Source of the DNA: Paenibacillus sp. YPG26
GTDB taxonomy: Bacteria > Bacillota > Bacilli > Paenibacillales > Paenibacillaceae
NCBI RefSeq assembly: GCF_023704175.1
Contig: NZ_CP084530.1
Location: 1,448,001-1,512,000, forward strand
Length of the DNA: 64,000 nt
Reading direction: 5' to 3'
Shown here: positions 18,065 to 26,880 of the stretch, in pieces
How the letters are laid out: every line of letters begins with the position of its first letter
Position numbering within the stretch: position 1 is the first letter of the stretch
The notes under the pieces: model-generated
What the model was told of the DNA's origin: nothing
Databases searched by the model: none
The model's input: only the letters and a program-made list of their open reading frames with translations
Program-made: the position numbers and the translations under genes

Positions 18065-19951
18065 TTAGGGCTGGACTCTTCGCTGCTTAAGCTTGTTGAT
18101 CTCATCCTGGATGTGCTGCGGCCACAGCTGAAGCGGAGACATGCCGCCGCCCGCTGCCTGCAGCGCAGCGAGAACATCGATCTGGCCGAAGCCATAATAT
18201 TTGTCCCGGCCGGTCTCCCCAAGATCAATGACGTTCTTGCGAATGATATCCATAACCTCTGTATTCCGCAGATCCGGATTGATGGAGCGGACTAATGCTG
18301 CCAAGGCCGCGACATGGGGGCTCGCCATGGATGTGCCGGAGAGTGCCGCATATTGGTTATGTGGATAGGTGCTCGCAATGCTTTCACCCGGAGCCATGAC
18401 TTCAATGTAATTGCCATAATTGGAGAACGAAGCTTTATTCATATTCGAGTCGGTGGCTGACACGGACAGAACCTCCGGATAAGCTGCGGGGTAACCCGGC
18501 CTCTCGGTGTTGTCATTCCCCGTTGCAGCGATAATTACGACATCCTTGTTATAGGCATACTTGATGGCATCGTGCAGGAACTGCGCATCCGCGTAGTTGC
18601 CTAGGCTCAGGTTAATGACTTTGGCTCCATGATCAGCCGCCCAGATGATCCCTTGAGCAACGGAATAGGTTGTGCCTGAACCCGAAGAATCCAGCGCTTT
18701 GACAGGAAGGACCTTGTTCCCCCAGGTCATTCCGGCAATTCCCTCGTTGTTATTAACCTGAGCGGATATGATTCCGGCTACATGTGTACCGTGACCGACA
18801 TCATCCATCGGCTTGCTGCTTGGGGAGATAGTATTATAACCGGGAAGAAGGCGTCCCTTCAAATCCGGGTGATCGAGATCAACTCCGGTATCCACTACAG
18901 CAACAACGACATCACTCTTGCCTTTCGTCAGCTTCCACCCCCTTGTGGTCTCAATGATGGGCAGATTCCATTGATATTCGGAGTAGAGGAGATCGTTAGG
19001 AGCCTCCGTAGTCTCCTCCAAGGTTCCATCCTGGGGAGCAGTCTCATTGGTCAAATATAGATAATGCGGCTCCACAAATTTAGGATTCCATTTGGAATGG
19101 AAATAAGCTTGAAGCTGGCTCATGCTTTTTCCGCTGGCGTGAAAAATGTAAGTATTGTTGATTTTTTGATACGGGATAATGCTGTTCAGGTCCTTGCGAA
19201 TCTGCTTCAATGCAGCCCGTGTAGGAGGCTTGTGAAATGTGACCACAACCTCATTCTCGTAATAATGGCTTGCATTTTCGTTGTCCTGTCCGGTTTTGAC
19301 GGTTGTATCCATTAGCGTATCCGGGTGGAAGGATTCCATCTTGTACCGGCCTTCTTTGGGGTACGGAATCAGCCTGAGATTTTTGTGCTGGTGGTTCTTC
19401 ACTTTCCCCAGAATATCGAGGCTGAAGAGGGCGATAACTCCCTGCTCCCCTTTCTTGGCAGGTTCACCAGCTACAAAATACTTGGGGTCTCCGGCTGGAA
19501 ATCCGGGCGATTCATAGGGCTGATTCCGGTTCAGGGATCTTTTGGCTAACTGAAAATAGGACTTGGCCAGCTGATCCTCCTTGCTCCCCGGTGTAAAGGC
19601 AGGGTGCCGGAATTCCTGTTCATGGCTGCTGTCAATCCAAATGAGTGACAAAAGGTGCTGGTGATCGTCCTGAAGCTTGCGGATGTACGCACTGTTCATA
19701 TGCTCAGGAGCCTGCTCCAGCTTGTGACGCAGCACTTTAAGGTGCTGCCTGGCATCATGGCGGACAAGGCGGTCTGTAGCGGCCATATCTCTGTGGAGCA
19801 GAAGCTGCTTTAGCTGTTGTTCCTGACGAGGGCCAATGGATTCTGATGGTCTTGCCTCATTGCGTACGGGAGTTTTGGCTAGGAACATGGTTACGGCAAA
19901 AATAGCAGCGGTTGCTGCTAAGCCCGCAGCTATCCATTTGCGTGTTGACAT
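18065..19951 (-). CDS. Secreted subtilisin-like serine protease (S8 family)
   Basis: The 628-residue protein has an N-terminal hydrophobic segment (about residues 7-25) that is a signal peptide or anchor, a long extracytoplasmic N-terminal part, a fervidolysin or I9-like propeptide region around 230-300 (EVVVTFHKPPTRAALKQI), and a complete S8 catalytic domain. The triad is D354 (VDTGVD), H387 (HGTHVAG) and S541 (GTSMASPH), so it should be active. It probably degrades proteins outside the cell or at the wall; the substrate is unknown. ATG 19951 follows AAGGAGG. The gene runs against rnpB and shares its terminator. Confidence 0.93.
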   Translation of the reverse strand: MSTRKWIAAGLAATAAIFAVTMFLAKTPVRNEARPSESIGPRQEQQLKQLLLHRDMAATDRLVRHDARQHLKVLRHKLEQAPEHMNSAYIRKLQDDHQHLLSLIWIDSSHEQEFRHPAFTPGSKEDQLAKSYFQLAKRSLNRNQPYESPGFPAGDPKYFVAGEPAKKGEQGVIALFSLDILGKVKNHQHKNLRLIPYPKEGRYKMESFHPDTLMDTTVKTGQDNENASHYYENEVVVTFHKPPTRAALKQIRKDLNSIIPYQKINNTYIFHASGKSMSQLQAYFHSKWNPKFVEPHYLYLTNETAPQDGTLEETTEAPNDLLYSEYQWNLPIIETTRGWKLTKGKSDVVVAVVDTGVDLDHPDLKGRLLPGYNTISPSSKPMDDVGHGTHVAGIISAQVNNNEGIAGMTWGNKVLPVKALDSSGSGTTYSVAQGIIWAADHGAKVINLSLGNYADAQFLHDAIKYAYNKDVVIIAATGNDNTERPGYPAAYPEVLSVSATDSNMNKASFSNYGNYIEVMAPGESIASTYPHNQYAALSGTSMASPHVAALAALVRSINPDLRNTEVMDIIRKNVIDLGETGRDKYYGFGQIDVLAALQAAGGGMSPLQLWPQHIQDEINKLKQRRVQP

Positions 19952-20218
19952 GGTTTAGAAAGTCCTCCTTAAATGACATAAATGTACCACCGGATATATG
20001 TAGCTATAGCGTTAGAAACGGCCCCTTTTTTTATACCGGGTGCAGGTACGTGTATTCAGGTGAAAATGATGGAAATCCATGAAAATTCAAGTGATCCGGG
20101 ACAAGAAAGGATACCGCTTTCAATGGTTTTGTGATACTATAATTTAGAATACAGTGACTCATGCTGTGTCCGCTGTACCTATTGCTCTTGCTTGACAGAA
20201 CGGAAGGAGAACAGTTTT

Positions 20219-20719
20219 ATGCCTGAAACCAATGTCCAACAATTATGCGAATCCGCCAAAGAGAAGCTAATGATTGCCATTCCTAAGCTGGAACAGTTTT
20301 TGAACGAATATTCACTTATACAGCTCGCTCCTGAACAAGATGAGGAATCAGTTCATTTCTCCAAAGGATTCTTGACGGACCTGCGTCATCTTCTGGTTAA
20401 TTCAGAAGCTGTGTATGAGAAATTGGGTGTTGTGCTTCGGCGGGCTAACTTCGACAAAGAAGCCGCAGAGAAGGTGCTGTACAGCGTATACCATGATGCT
20501 GTGAACAGTTTTTTCTATCCAAAGAACGAAAGTTACTCTGAAGATGGACGTTATGCTTATACCGGACAAGATGCAATTCGTTTCCGCAAAAAGCCAGTTC
20601 GCGCTGCACGTGACATTATTCTGGATGTAACCAAAGTATATGAAGATCTCCGTGATGAACTCACATTTTATGAAAGTGATTATCTGACCCAACGCCGTAT
20701 GCAGAAAGCGAATGCTTAG
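20219..20719 (+). CDS. ypuI: YpuI/DUF3907 family protein
   Basis: The 166-residue soluble, helix-rich protein contains the conserved block GRYAYTGQDAIRFRKKPV and ends ESDYLTQRRMQ, which I recognise as the YpuI (DUF3907) family of Bacillales. The function is unknown. ATG 20219 is chosen because GGAAGGAGA lies eight bases upstream; an in-frame start at 20192 lacks one. A TATAAT at 20138-20143 probably serves as the -10 element, but the -35 is not clear. It stands alone, divergent from the subtilase, and is followed by a strong terminator. Confidence 0.8.
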   Translation: MPETNVQQLCESAKEKLMIAIPKLEQFLNEYSLIQLAPEQDEESVHFSKGFLTDLRHLLVNSEAVYEKLGVVLRRANFDKEAAEKVLYSVYHDAVNSFFYPKNESYSEDGRYAYTGQDAIRFRKKPVRAARDIILDVTKVYEDLRDELTFYESDYLTQRRMQKANA

Positions 20720-20749
20720 GGGACAGAATTATAAATACGCAGTGACCCG

Positions 20750-20778
20750 AAGATACCTGTTCATGGTATCTTTTTTTT
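20750..20778 (+). terminator. Terminator after ypuI
   Basis: AAGATACC (20750-20757) and GGTATCTT (20765-20772) form an 8-bp stem with a 7-base loop, followed by a run of T residues to 20778. Confidence 0.9.
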
Positions 20779-20850
20779 GCTTTGAATTGACAGATGGCGT
20801 TCTGTATAGGGGACTGGCCCTGGGGAGAAAATGTACTTGAGGTGATAAAC

Positions 20851-21084
20851 ATGCCAAATGGCGAGAAGCCCATAGTGAAATGCAGTGTCTCCAACTGTCA
20901 TTATTGGGGTGAGAAAAACATCTGCAAAGCCGACTTGATCATGATTGATATTGACCAGCATGCGGCTGCAAGCTACCGCGAGGAATATGCAGGGGAGTCG
21001 TTCGACTCAGAGCATCAGGATGCTGCCCGTTCCTCCGCGTCTACCTGCTGCCACACGTTCAAGCCAAAGTCGAAGTCATCCTAG
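20851..21084 (+). CDS. DUF1540 domain small protein
   Basis: The 77-residue protein begins MPNGEKPIVKCSVSNCHYWG and has the cysteine pattern C-x4-C-x7-C of DUF1540 (KCSVSNC...NICKAD), plus a second cysteine pair (STCC) near the end, suggesting metal binding. DUF1540 proteins are small and of unknown function, common in spore formers. ATG 20851 follows GAGGTGAT; an upstream in-frame ATG at 20794 lacks a good ribosome binding site. It is followed closely by the next gene, so the two are probably cotranscribed. Confidence 0.82.
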   Translation: MPNGEKPIVKCSVSNCHYWGEKNICKADLIMIDIDQHAAASYREEYAGESFDSEHQDAARSSASTCCHTFKPKSKSS

Positions 21085-21113
21085 ACTGACCATTTCAAGC
21101 GGAGGTGTACACG

Positions 21114-21704
21114 ATGAGCGAATATCCAAGAGACATCCAAGATGATCAGCAGTCAACATCCTTGACATCATCAACACCGACAACATCAACATCATCAACA
21201 TCATCAGTGCCGTCAACGAATTCAACGCACTCAACATCATCAGTATCTTCAACGCATTCAACGCCATCCAGATCGGCATCATCAACAGATTCTTCGCAGT
21301 CCACATCGGCAGTATCATCAGCACCGTCGTCGCAATCCACATCATCCAGATATGGGACAACCGGCCAATTCAACAGCCGTGTGGATTATCCGCGCAGAAC
21401 TTATCAAGAGGAGTATGCCTCAGAAGTGACGCCAGGTGTATCTTACACAGGAGCACGGACTGGGCAAGGTGAGAACACTACAGGGTCATCAACAGAATCC
21501 ACATCCGGACAGACTGCGGGATACGTGGGTGTAGCGCTGGGGATCGCCTCGCTCTTCATATGGTCCATCATCCTGGGGCCGATTGCCGCTATTCTGGGGT
21601 TCTACGCCTACAGCCAGGGGAAAAGAACTTCTGGCGCCTGGGCTGCAGGACTCGGCATCATCGCTACACTTAGTTATTTCGTGCTGATTCCATTCACACG
21701 CTAA
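21114..21704 (+). CDS. Ser/Thr-rich protein with C-terminal DUF4190-like membrane domain
   Basis: The 196-residue protein has three parts: a short acidic start, a low-complexity Ser/Thr stretch at about residues 14-80 coded mostly by TCA, ACA and TCG codons, and a C-terminal two-helix membrane region (residues about 135-196, VALGIASLFIWSIILGPIAAI and LGIIATLSYFVLIPF) of the DUF4190 type. The function is unknown. ATG 21114 lies eight bases after GGAGG at 21101-21105. The repetitive codon tract is prone to slippage and should vary in length between strains. A strong terminator follows. Confidence 0.8.
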   Translation: MSEYPRDIQDDQQSTSLTSSTPTTSTSSTSSVPSTNSTHSTSSVSSTHSTPSRSASSTDSSQSTSAVSSAPSSQSTSSRYGTTGQFNSRVDYPRRTYQEEYASEVTPGVSYTGARTGQGENTTGSSTESTSGQTAGYVGVALGIASLFIWSIILGPIAAILGFYAYSQGKRTSGAWAAGLGIIATLSYFVLIPFTR

Positions 21705-21732
21705 AGAAATCATTGTTACTCTCAATATTTAA

Positions 21733-21771
21733 CAGGCCCTGTCCGATATAAAGGACAGGGCCTGTTTTTTT
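21733..21771 (+). terminator. Terminator after the Ser/Thr-rich gene
   Basis: CAGGCCCTGTCC (21733-21744) and GGACAGGGCCTG (21753-21764) form a perfect 12-bp stem followed by seven T residues. Confidence 0.94.
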
Positions 21772-21852
21772 CGCCAAACTACTGGTTATCATCCTAACAG
21801 GCGTGTACAATAACAAAAGTACGACTTGGACACAGAAGAGGAGCTACTTTAC

Positions 21853-22623
21853 ATGCAAATAGATCCGCGTACCGCCAAGCAGCTGATTGAATTTCAGCTT
21901 ATGAGCGGAATCGATTTACAGGGTACTGCCCTTCAGAATACTACATCTACAGGCGGAAGCAACTCCGCTTTTAATATGGTGCTTCAGCAGCTTATGCAGT
22001 CCGATTCAGCCTCGGCTTCGGAGAATGAATATTCCTCGGCTGTGAGTCTGGGACAGACCATTAATGTCAATGGCCAGCTTTGGCAGCTTATACAAGCAAA
22101 TACAGAAGGAACTACAGACGTATCTTCAGTCTCGGCGGACTCCAGCCATGGAGTGCAGCCTGCACCCGTGCTTACGCGGGACCATAGTGCGGATCACAAA
22201 TCCAGACCGACGGATTACAATGACCTGATCAGCAAGGCGAGCCGGGATTATGGGGTGCCTGAGTCCTTGATCAAGGCAGTTATTGATACTGAATCCTCCT
22301 TCAATCCCAATTCAGTTTCCTCCGCGGGAGCCAAGGGCTTAATGCAATTAATGGACGGCACAGCCCGGGGGCTGGGAGTCAGCAATTCCTTTGATCCGGC
22401 CCAGAATATCGATGGAGGCACCAAATATATTTCTTATCAGCTCAAACGCTATGACGGCAATTTAAGCACGGCCATGGCCGCTTATAATGCGGGACCTGGC
22501 ACCTTGAGGAAGCTGGGCATCTCCAATGATAAGGAACTGATGGAGAAGCTTCACCTACTCCCTGTGGAGACACAGAAATATGTAACCAAAATCGACCGGG
22601 CCCGTGCCAAGTACGAGGTTTAA
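21853..22623 (+). CDS. Lytic transglycosylase (SLT domain, CwlQ/YjbJ-like)
   Basis: The 256-residue protein has a glutamine- and serine-rich N-terminal half without an obvious signal peptide and a C-terminal SLT domain from about residue 125. The catalytic Glu147 is in IDTESSFN, followed by the typical GAKGLMQLMDGTARGLGV and MAAYNAGPGTL motifs. Such enzymes cleave glycan strands of peptidoglycan; B. subtilis CwlQ (YjbJ) has the same layout, which is the basis for the name. Lack of a classic signal suggests a non-canonical export route or wall access at lysis. ATG 21853 follows AAGAGGAG. Confidence 0.88.
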   Translation: MQIDPRTAKQLIEFQLMSGIDLQGTALQNTTSTGGSNSAFNMVLQQLMQSDSASASENEYSSAVSLGQTINVNGQLWQLIQANTEGTTDVSSVSADSSHGVQPAPVLTRDHSADHKSRPTDYNDLISKASRDYGVPESLIKAVIDTESSFNPNSVSSAGAKGLMQLMDGTARGLGVSNSFDPAQNIDGGTKYISYQLKRYDGNLSTAMAAYNAGPGTLRKLGISNDKELMEKLHLLPVETQKYVTKIDRARAKYEV

Positions 22624-22637
22624 GAAAATCATGTTGG

Positions 22638-22666
22638 AGCGTTCCGCTTAAGCGGGGCGCTTTTTT
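22638..22666 (+). terminator. Terminator after the lytic transglycosylase
   Basis: AGCGTTCCGC (22638-22647) and GCGGGGCGCT (22652-22661) pair with two G-T wobbles around a TTAA loop, followed by a T-run to 22666. Confidence 0.88.
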
Positions 22667-22723
22667 GCCGCTTTTCAGCGCTGACGGCAAATCTGTTACA
22701 ATGGGATGAGGAGGGGAATGTAG

Positions 22724-23875
22724 ATGTATTACTTTGACCACGCCGCAACAACCCCGCCAAGCGATGAAGTGATCCGGACTGTGAATGAAGTGATGGCAAG
22801 GCATTATGGCAACCCGTCATCGCTTCATCGCCTGGGAGAAGACAGCGATAAATTGCTGAGGAGATCACGGGAAGTCTGCGCGGCTTCACTTGGCGTTGAG
22901 AGCGCCGAGATTATTTTTACGTCAGGAGCAACAGAGAGCAATAACCTGGCGCTCAAGGGAGCGGCATTACAATATAAAAGCAGGGGTAATCACATTATTA
23001 CCACCGAGATTGAGCATCCTTCCGTATATGAATGTGCCAAGCAGCTTCAGCTATTGGGCTTTGAAATGACCTTTCTGCCTGTTAATGGGGAGGGTACTGT
23101 GGACGCGGAGCAAGTTATGGATGCGGTACGGCCGGAGACCATCCTGGTCTCGATCATGCACGTGAACAATGAGATAGGCAGTATCCAGCCAATTGAGGAT
23201 ATAGGCCTCCGCCTTAAAGCCGAACATCCTAAAGTGCTGCTGCACGTGGATGGCGTTCAGGGATATGGAAAGGTTCCCTTATCTCTAAAGGAGAGCGGGA
23301 TCGATATGTACAGCCTGTCTGCGCACAAGATCAGGGGTCCCAAGGGCACGGGCCTCTTATATGTGCGGGAAGGCGTGTCGCTATTCCCGCTGCTGGCAGG
23401 CGGCGGGCAGGAGAGAGGGCTGCGCTCGGGTACCGAGAATGTGCCGGGCCTGGTAGGGATGGCGAAGGCGGTTCGCCTTGCGGGCGAAGGCGTGCAATCC
23501 AGATCGGATCAGCTGCGAGCTCTTCGCAATCGGTTCATTGAAGGAATAGCCCGTATTCCAGAGGTATCCCTGAATTCAGCGCCAACTGGCGGAGCCCCGC
23601 ATATCATTAGCTTTTCCGTTCCGGGGATGAAAGCCGAAGCGCTGCTTCATATGCTGGAGGAAGATGGCTTTATGGTGTCCACGAAATCGGCCTGTTCATC
23701 CAAAGCGGCAGAGCCCAGCCGTGTTCTTCTAGCCATGGGAGCCGGGAAGGCTGCGGCTGCAAGCGGAATTCGGGTTAGTCTTGGTGAAGAGCATAACGGG
23801 GACCATATTGATTTGCTGCTCATCTCTTTGAATAAAGCGGTGAACAGGCTTCGTCATTTGAAAGGTGGACTTTAA
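22724..23875 (+). CDS. Cysteine desulfurase (NifZ/IscS-like)
   Basis: The 383-residue PLP enzyme has the cofactor lysine K202 in SAHKIRGPKG and the sulfur-accepting cysteine C324 in STKSACSSK. It removes sulfur from cysteine as an enzyme persulfide and alanine. Because thiI follows after six bases, the likely sulfur acceptor is ThiI for 4-thiouridine in tRNA, as for B. subtilis NifZ. The desulfurase and thiI are probably cotranscribed. ATG 22724 follows GAGGAGGGG. A role in Fe-S cluster supply as well cannot be excluded. Confidence 0.93.
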   Translation: MYYFDHAATTPPSDEVIRTVNEVMARHYGNPSSLHRLGEDSDKLLRRSREVCAASLGVESAEIIFTSGATESNNLALKGAALQYKSRGNHIITTEIEHPSVYECAKQLQLLGFEMTFLPVNGEGTVDAEQVMDAVRPETILVSIMHVNNEIGSIQPIEDIGLRLKAEHPKVLLHVDGVQGYGKVPLSLKESGIDMYSLSAHKIRGPKGTGLLYVREGVSLFPLLAGGGQERGLRSGTENVPGLVGMAKAVRLAGEGVQSRSDQLRALRNRFIEGIARIPEVSLNSAPTGGAPHIISFSVPGMKAEALLHMLEEDGFMVSTKSACSSKAAEPSRVLLAMGAGKAAAASGIRVSLGEEHNGDHIDLLLISLNKAVNRLRHLKGGL

Positions 23876-23881
23876 TTATCA

Positions 23882-25114
23882 ATGATGACTTATGATTTAT
23901 TACTCATGCGTTTTGGCGAAATGGCCATTAAAGGCAAGAACCGCAAGCGGTTCGAGAAAGCCGCCTTGGCTCACGTACAGACTATACTCGAGTCTTTCCC
24001 CCGGGCTTCGGTCCGCAAGGAATATGGGAGATTCTATATTATACTTGGCGGAGAATCCGCTTCTGCGCTTATTCGGGAGCTTAAGAAGGTATTCGGCATT
24101 GCATCCATTAGTCCGGTAATTGCCGTAGCCTCTGACCTAACGAACATCCTTCAGGCGGCCGTATCCTATATGAGCCAGCAGTCCTTCCCAGAAGGTACAA
24201 CTTTCAAAGTCAACGCCCGGAGAGTCTGGAAGGACTTTCCCCACTCCTCACATGAGGTGAATAGATTGGTAAGCGGCCCGATCCTGCGGGAGCTTGCTTC
24301 ACTCAAGGTGGATGTTCATCATCCACAGATTGAGCTTAGGGTCGAGATCCGGGAGGATCAGACGTATCTCTTCAGTGAGGTTATCCCTGGGGCCGGTGGG
24401 TATCCACTTGGCACGAACGGCAAAGCGATGCTCTTGTTATCAGGTGGCATTGACAGTCCGGTAGCTGGATGGTCCGCTATGCGCAGAGGGCTTGAGATTG
24501 AATGTGTCCATTTCCACAGCTATCCATTCACAAGCAAGAAGGCTGAGGAGAAGGTCATTCGCTTGGCCCATACCTTGTCTGCTTACTCCGGTGAGGTCAA
24601 GCTGCATTTGGTTCCATTTACAGAAGTACAGACCCTGCTGACCAAGGCGAAGCAGGATAGTCTGATGATTACGTTAATGCGGAGAGCGATGCTGAGAATT
24701 GCTTCCGCGTTGGCGGAGCAAAGTGGAGCCCTTGCTCTGGTCACAGGCGATAGCCTCGGACAGGTGGCGAGTCAGACTCTGCCCAGCATGAATGTGATTG
24801 GCAGGGCCACGGAGCTTCCTTTGCTGAGGCCTCTAATTATGATGGACAAGCCTGATATTATACAGCTCTCCAAGGAGATTGGAACTTATGACTTATCCAT
24901 TCTGCCTTATGAGGACTGCTGCAGCCTATTTGTTCCGAAGTCGCCATCGACAAATCCGAATCTCAGAATCATACAGAAGATCGAAGCGACTTCACCTGAG
25001 CTTACTCAGGAGATAGAGACTGCGATTGCGGGAACAAAAACGATGGTGCTTCGTCCAGGTGTACAGCCAGTATTTGATGAAGCTGATGAAGTAATAAAGG
25101 CAGATTGGTTCTAG
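23882..25114 (+). CDS. thiI: tRNA 4-thiouridine synthetase ThiI
   Basis: The 410-residue protein has an N-terminal ferredoxin-like/THUMP region (to about residue 165) that binds tRNA, and a PP-loop ATPase domain with SGGIDSPV starting at S187. No C-terminal rhodanese domain is present, as usual in Bacillales. ThiI adenylates U8 of tRNA and inserts sulfur donated by the cysteine desulfurase encoded just upstream. Two adjacent ATG codons (23882, 23885) could start translation. A bidirectional terminator separates it from the convergent TerC gene. Confidence 0.95.
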   Translation: MMTYDLLLMRFGEMAIKGKNRKRFEKAALAHVQTILESFPRASVRKEYGRFYIILGGESASALIRELKKVFGIASISPVIAVASDLTNILQAAVSYMSQQSFPEGTTFKVNARRVWKDFPHSSHEVNRLVSGPILRELASLKVDVHHPQIELRVEIREDQTYLFSEVIPGAGGYPLGTNGKAMLLLSGGIDSPVAGWSAMRRGLEIECVHFHSYPFTSKKAEEKVIRLAHTLSAYSGEVKLHLVPFTEVQTLLTKAKQDSLMITLMRRAMLRIASALAEQSGALALVTGDSLGQVASQTLPSMNVIGRATELPLLRPLIMMDKPDIIQLSKEIGTYDLSILPYEDCCSLFVPKSPSTNPNLRIIQKIEATSPELTQEIETAIAGTKTMVLRPGVQPVFDEADEVIKADWF

Positions 25115-25120
25115 ATACAA

Positions 25121-25158
25121 AGAAAAGGAGCTTTCCGCAAAGGGGAGCTCCTTTTTCT
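25121..25158. terminator. Bidirectional terminator between thiI and TerC gene
   Basis: AGAAAAGGAGCT (25121-25132) and AGCTCCTTTTTCT (25146-25158) form a stem with one bulged base. A-rich and T-rich flanks allow termination in both directions. Confidence 0.85.
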
Positions 25159-25174
25159 TTGTGCTGCCGGATTC

Positions 25175-25885
25175 TCAAGAGTGGGTTGCAGGATCCGGGT
25201 GATTCTTCTTCCCGCCCTCACGCTGATTCTGCTTCTTCTTGAGATGTCCTAGGAGAAGCACAGCTGCAACAACGGCAATGATGAAGACAAGGCTTAACAC
25301 AGGCTTGTCCCCAAATAGAGCAGCTAGCTTGGGCTCAGTCGTAATCATATGAGACGCAGTATAAGCAAGAACGGCTGCGCCTACATAAGCGATCCAGGGA
25401 AAGGAATTAAGCAGCTTAATGAATAGTGTACTGCCCCACACGACAATCGGCACACTGATCAGGAGTCCAATGACTACCAGAATCATATGCTGTCCTGAAG
25501 CGCCAGCCACCGCAATGACATTGTCGAGTCCCATGGCCGCATCTGCTATAACAATGGTACGAACAGCGGGCCAAAGAGAGCTTTCGGCTTTGATTGAGTC
25601 ATGGTCTCCATCATCGGTCAGCACTTTGTACGAGATATAGATCAGAAGCGCTCCGCCAATGGCCAGGAGCCAAGGGATATTCAGCAGCCATACTACAACC
25701 AGGGTTGCAAGTATCCGGAGCAGAACTGCACCGGCAGTTCCATAGAAAATAGCTTTCTTCTGCACAGGAGGCGGTAGCCTTCTTGCGGCCATCCCGATGA
25801 CAATGGCATTATCCCCTGCCAGAATCAAATCGATAAAAATGATGTTAATCAATGAGACAAAAAACGCTGCGCTGAACATTTCCAA
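25175..25885 (-). CDS. TerC family integral membrane protein (probable metal exporter)
   Basis: The 236-residue protein has about seven membrane helices and the two TerC signature segments with acidic residues, LILAGDNAIVIGMAARR near the N-terminus and ADAAMGLDNVIAVAGASG in the middle. The C-terminal tail is basic and His-rich. B. subtilis TerC proteins (YceF, YkoY) take part in manganese efflux; substrate here is inferred. The start is TTG at 25885 behind AAGGAAGTGA; ATG 25879 is possible but poorly spaced. A second TerC gene is divergently transcribed 162 bases away. Confidence 0.88.
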   Translation of the reverse strand: MEMFSAAFFVSLINIIFIDLILAGDNAIVIGMAARRLPPPVQKKAIFYGTAGAVLLRILATLVVVWLLNIPWLLAIGGALLIYISYKVLTDDGDHDSIKAESSLWPAVRTIVIADAAMGLDNVIAVAGASGQHMILVVIGLLISVPIVVWGSTLFIKLLNSFPWIAYVGAAVLAYTASHMITTEPKLAALFGDKPVLSLVFIIAVVAAVLLLGHLKKKQNQREGGKKNHPDPATHS

Positions 25886-26047
25886 CTTAGGTCACTTCCT
25901 TCGGTGTGTATATACGTATTAATTAACCAAAACGTTGCATTTGGCAAGTCCTATTCGCATGAGGTGATAAAATAACATCCAATCCCTTAGTGTACCTAAG
26001 GAATAGCTTGGCTGCTCCATGCATAAGTAAGTAAGGGAGGGATGTCC

Positions 26048-26707
26048 GTGGAATCGCTGGTGCTGCTGGGAGAAATACTTATGATTAACCTGGTGTTAAG
26101 CGGCGATAACGCCGTTGTTATTGCACTTGCAAGCAAGAATCTGCCGCTGAATCAAAGGAAGCAAGCCGTGTGGCTAGGCGCTCTGGGAGCCGTGCTGCTT
26201 AGAATTATTTTGACCTGGGTTGCTGTTATACTGCTTCAAATCCCCCTTATTCAAGGGATTGGCGGCATTATGCTGCTCTACATAGCCTTCAAGCTGCTGC
26301 TTGAGCATGAGGATGAATCCTCGGTGCGAGGAGCGACCACACTCTGGAAGTCAATCCAGACGATCCTTGCGGCTGATTTCATCATGAGCTTAGATAATGT
26401 TCTAGCTATTGCTGCGCTTGCGAACGGGGACTTGTCCATCCTCGTTATCGGAATTGCGCTCAGCATTCCCATCGTAGTATGGGGAAGTAATCTGATTGCC
26501 GATTGGCTGCGCAGATATCCGCTGCTGGTCTATTTAGGTGCAGGAATTCTTGCGTATACAGCCGGGAAAATGCTGCTTCATGACCCTAAAGTGGGATCCC
26601 TGCTCGTGTCCAGTATTCCGGCAATGGCCAACCTCATTCCCGTCTTCCTTGCAGGCATTGTGGTTATGGCGGGCTGGCTCAAGAAATATAATCAGAACAG
26701 AGCTTAA
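26048..26707 (+). CDS. TerC family membrane protein, second paralogue
   Basis: The 219-residue protein has the same layout as its divergent neighbour: LVLSGDNAVVIALASK and ADFIMSLDNVLAIAALANG motifs in a seven-helix membrane protein. The two are paralogues, probably metal exporters of the YjbE/YceF kind. The in-frame ATG at 26042 directly abuts AGGGAGGG, so I take GTG 26048, which lies about seven bases after GGAGG. I looked for a yybP-ykoY manganese riboswitch in the intergenic region and did not find one. A terminator follows. Confidence 0.88.
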   Translation: MESLVLLGEILMINLVLSGDNAVVIALASKNLPLNQRKQAVWLGALGAVLLRIILTWVAVILLQIPLIQGIGGIMLLYIAFKLLLEHEDESSVRGATTLWKSIQTILAADFIMSLDNVLAIAALANGDLSILVIGIALSIPIVVWGSNLIADWLRRYPLLVYLGAGILAYTAGKMLLHDPKVGSLLVSSIPAMANLIPVFLAGIVVMAGWLKKYNQNRA

Positions 26708-26723
26708 TATTTGTCTAAATTCA

Positions 26724-26746
26724 GGCCGGCATCCGCCGGTCTTTTT
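26724..26746 (+). terminator. Terminator after second TerC gene
   Basis: GGCCGGC (26724-26730) and GCCGGTC (26735-26741) form a 7-bp stem with one wobble and an ATCC loop, followed by five T residues. Confidence 0.85.
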
Positions 26747-26880
26747 GCCTTATATTGCATAATGGACAAGGGAGGAGAGTGGAATTTTCTGTATTTTTCA
26801 TTTAAAATAAGAAGCAAGAGCATGTCGCTTATTGCAGCGGCTTGTCTTTATAAGTACTTTTTTGGAAGGTGAGTGATGGA

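Noticed and set aside
21146..21373. Minus-strand open frame rich in Asp and Val
   Set aside because: It is the complement of the TCA/ACA codon tract; composition is an artefact of the repeat.
25886..26047. Manganese (yybP-ykoY) riboswitch between the TerC genes
   Set aside because: I could not find the conserved core or paired elements in this stretch on either strand.
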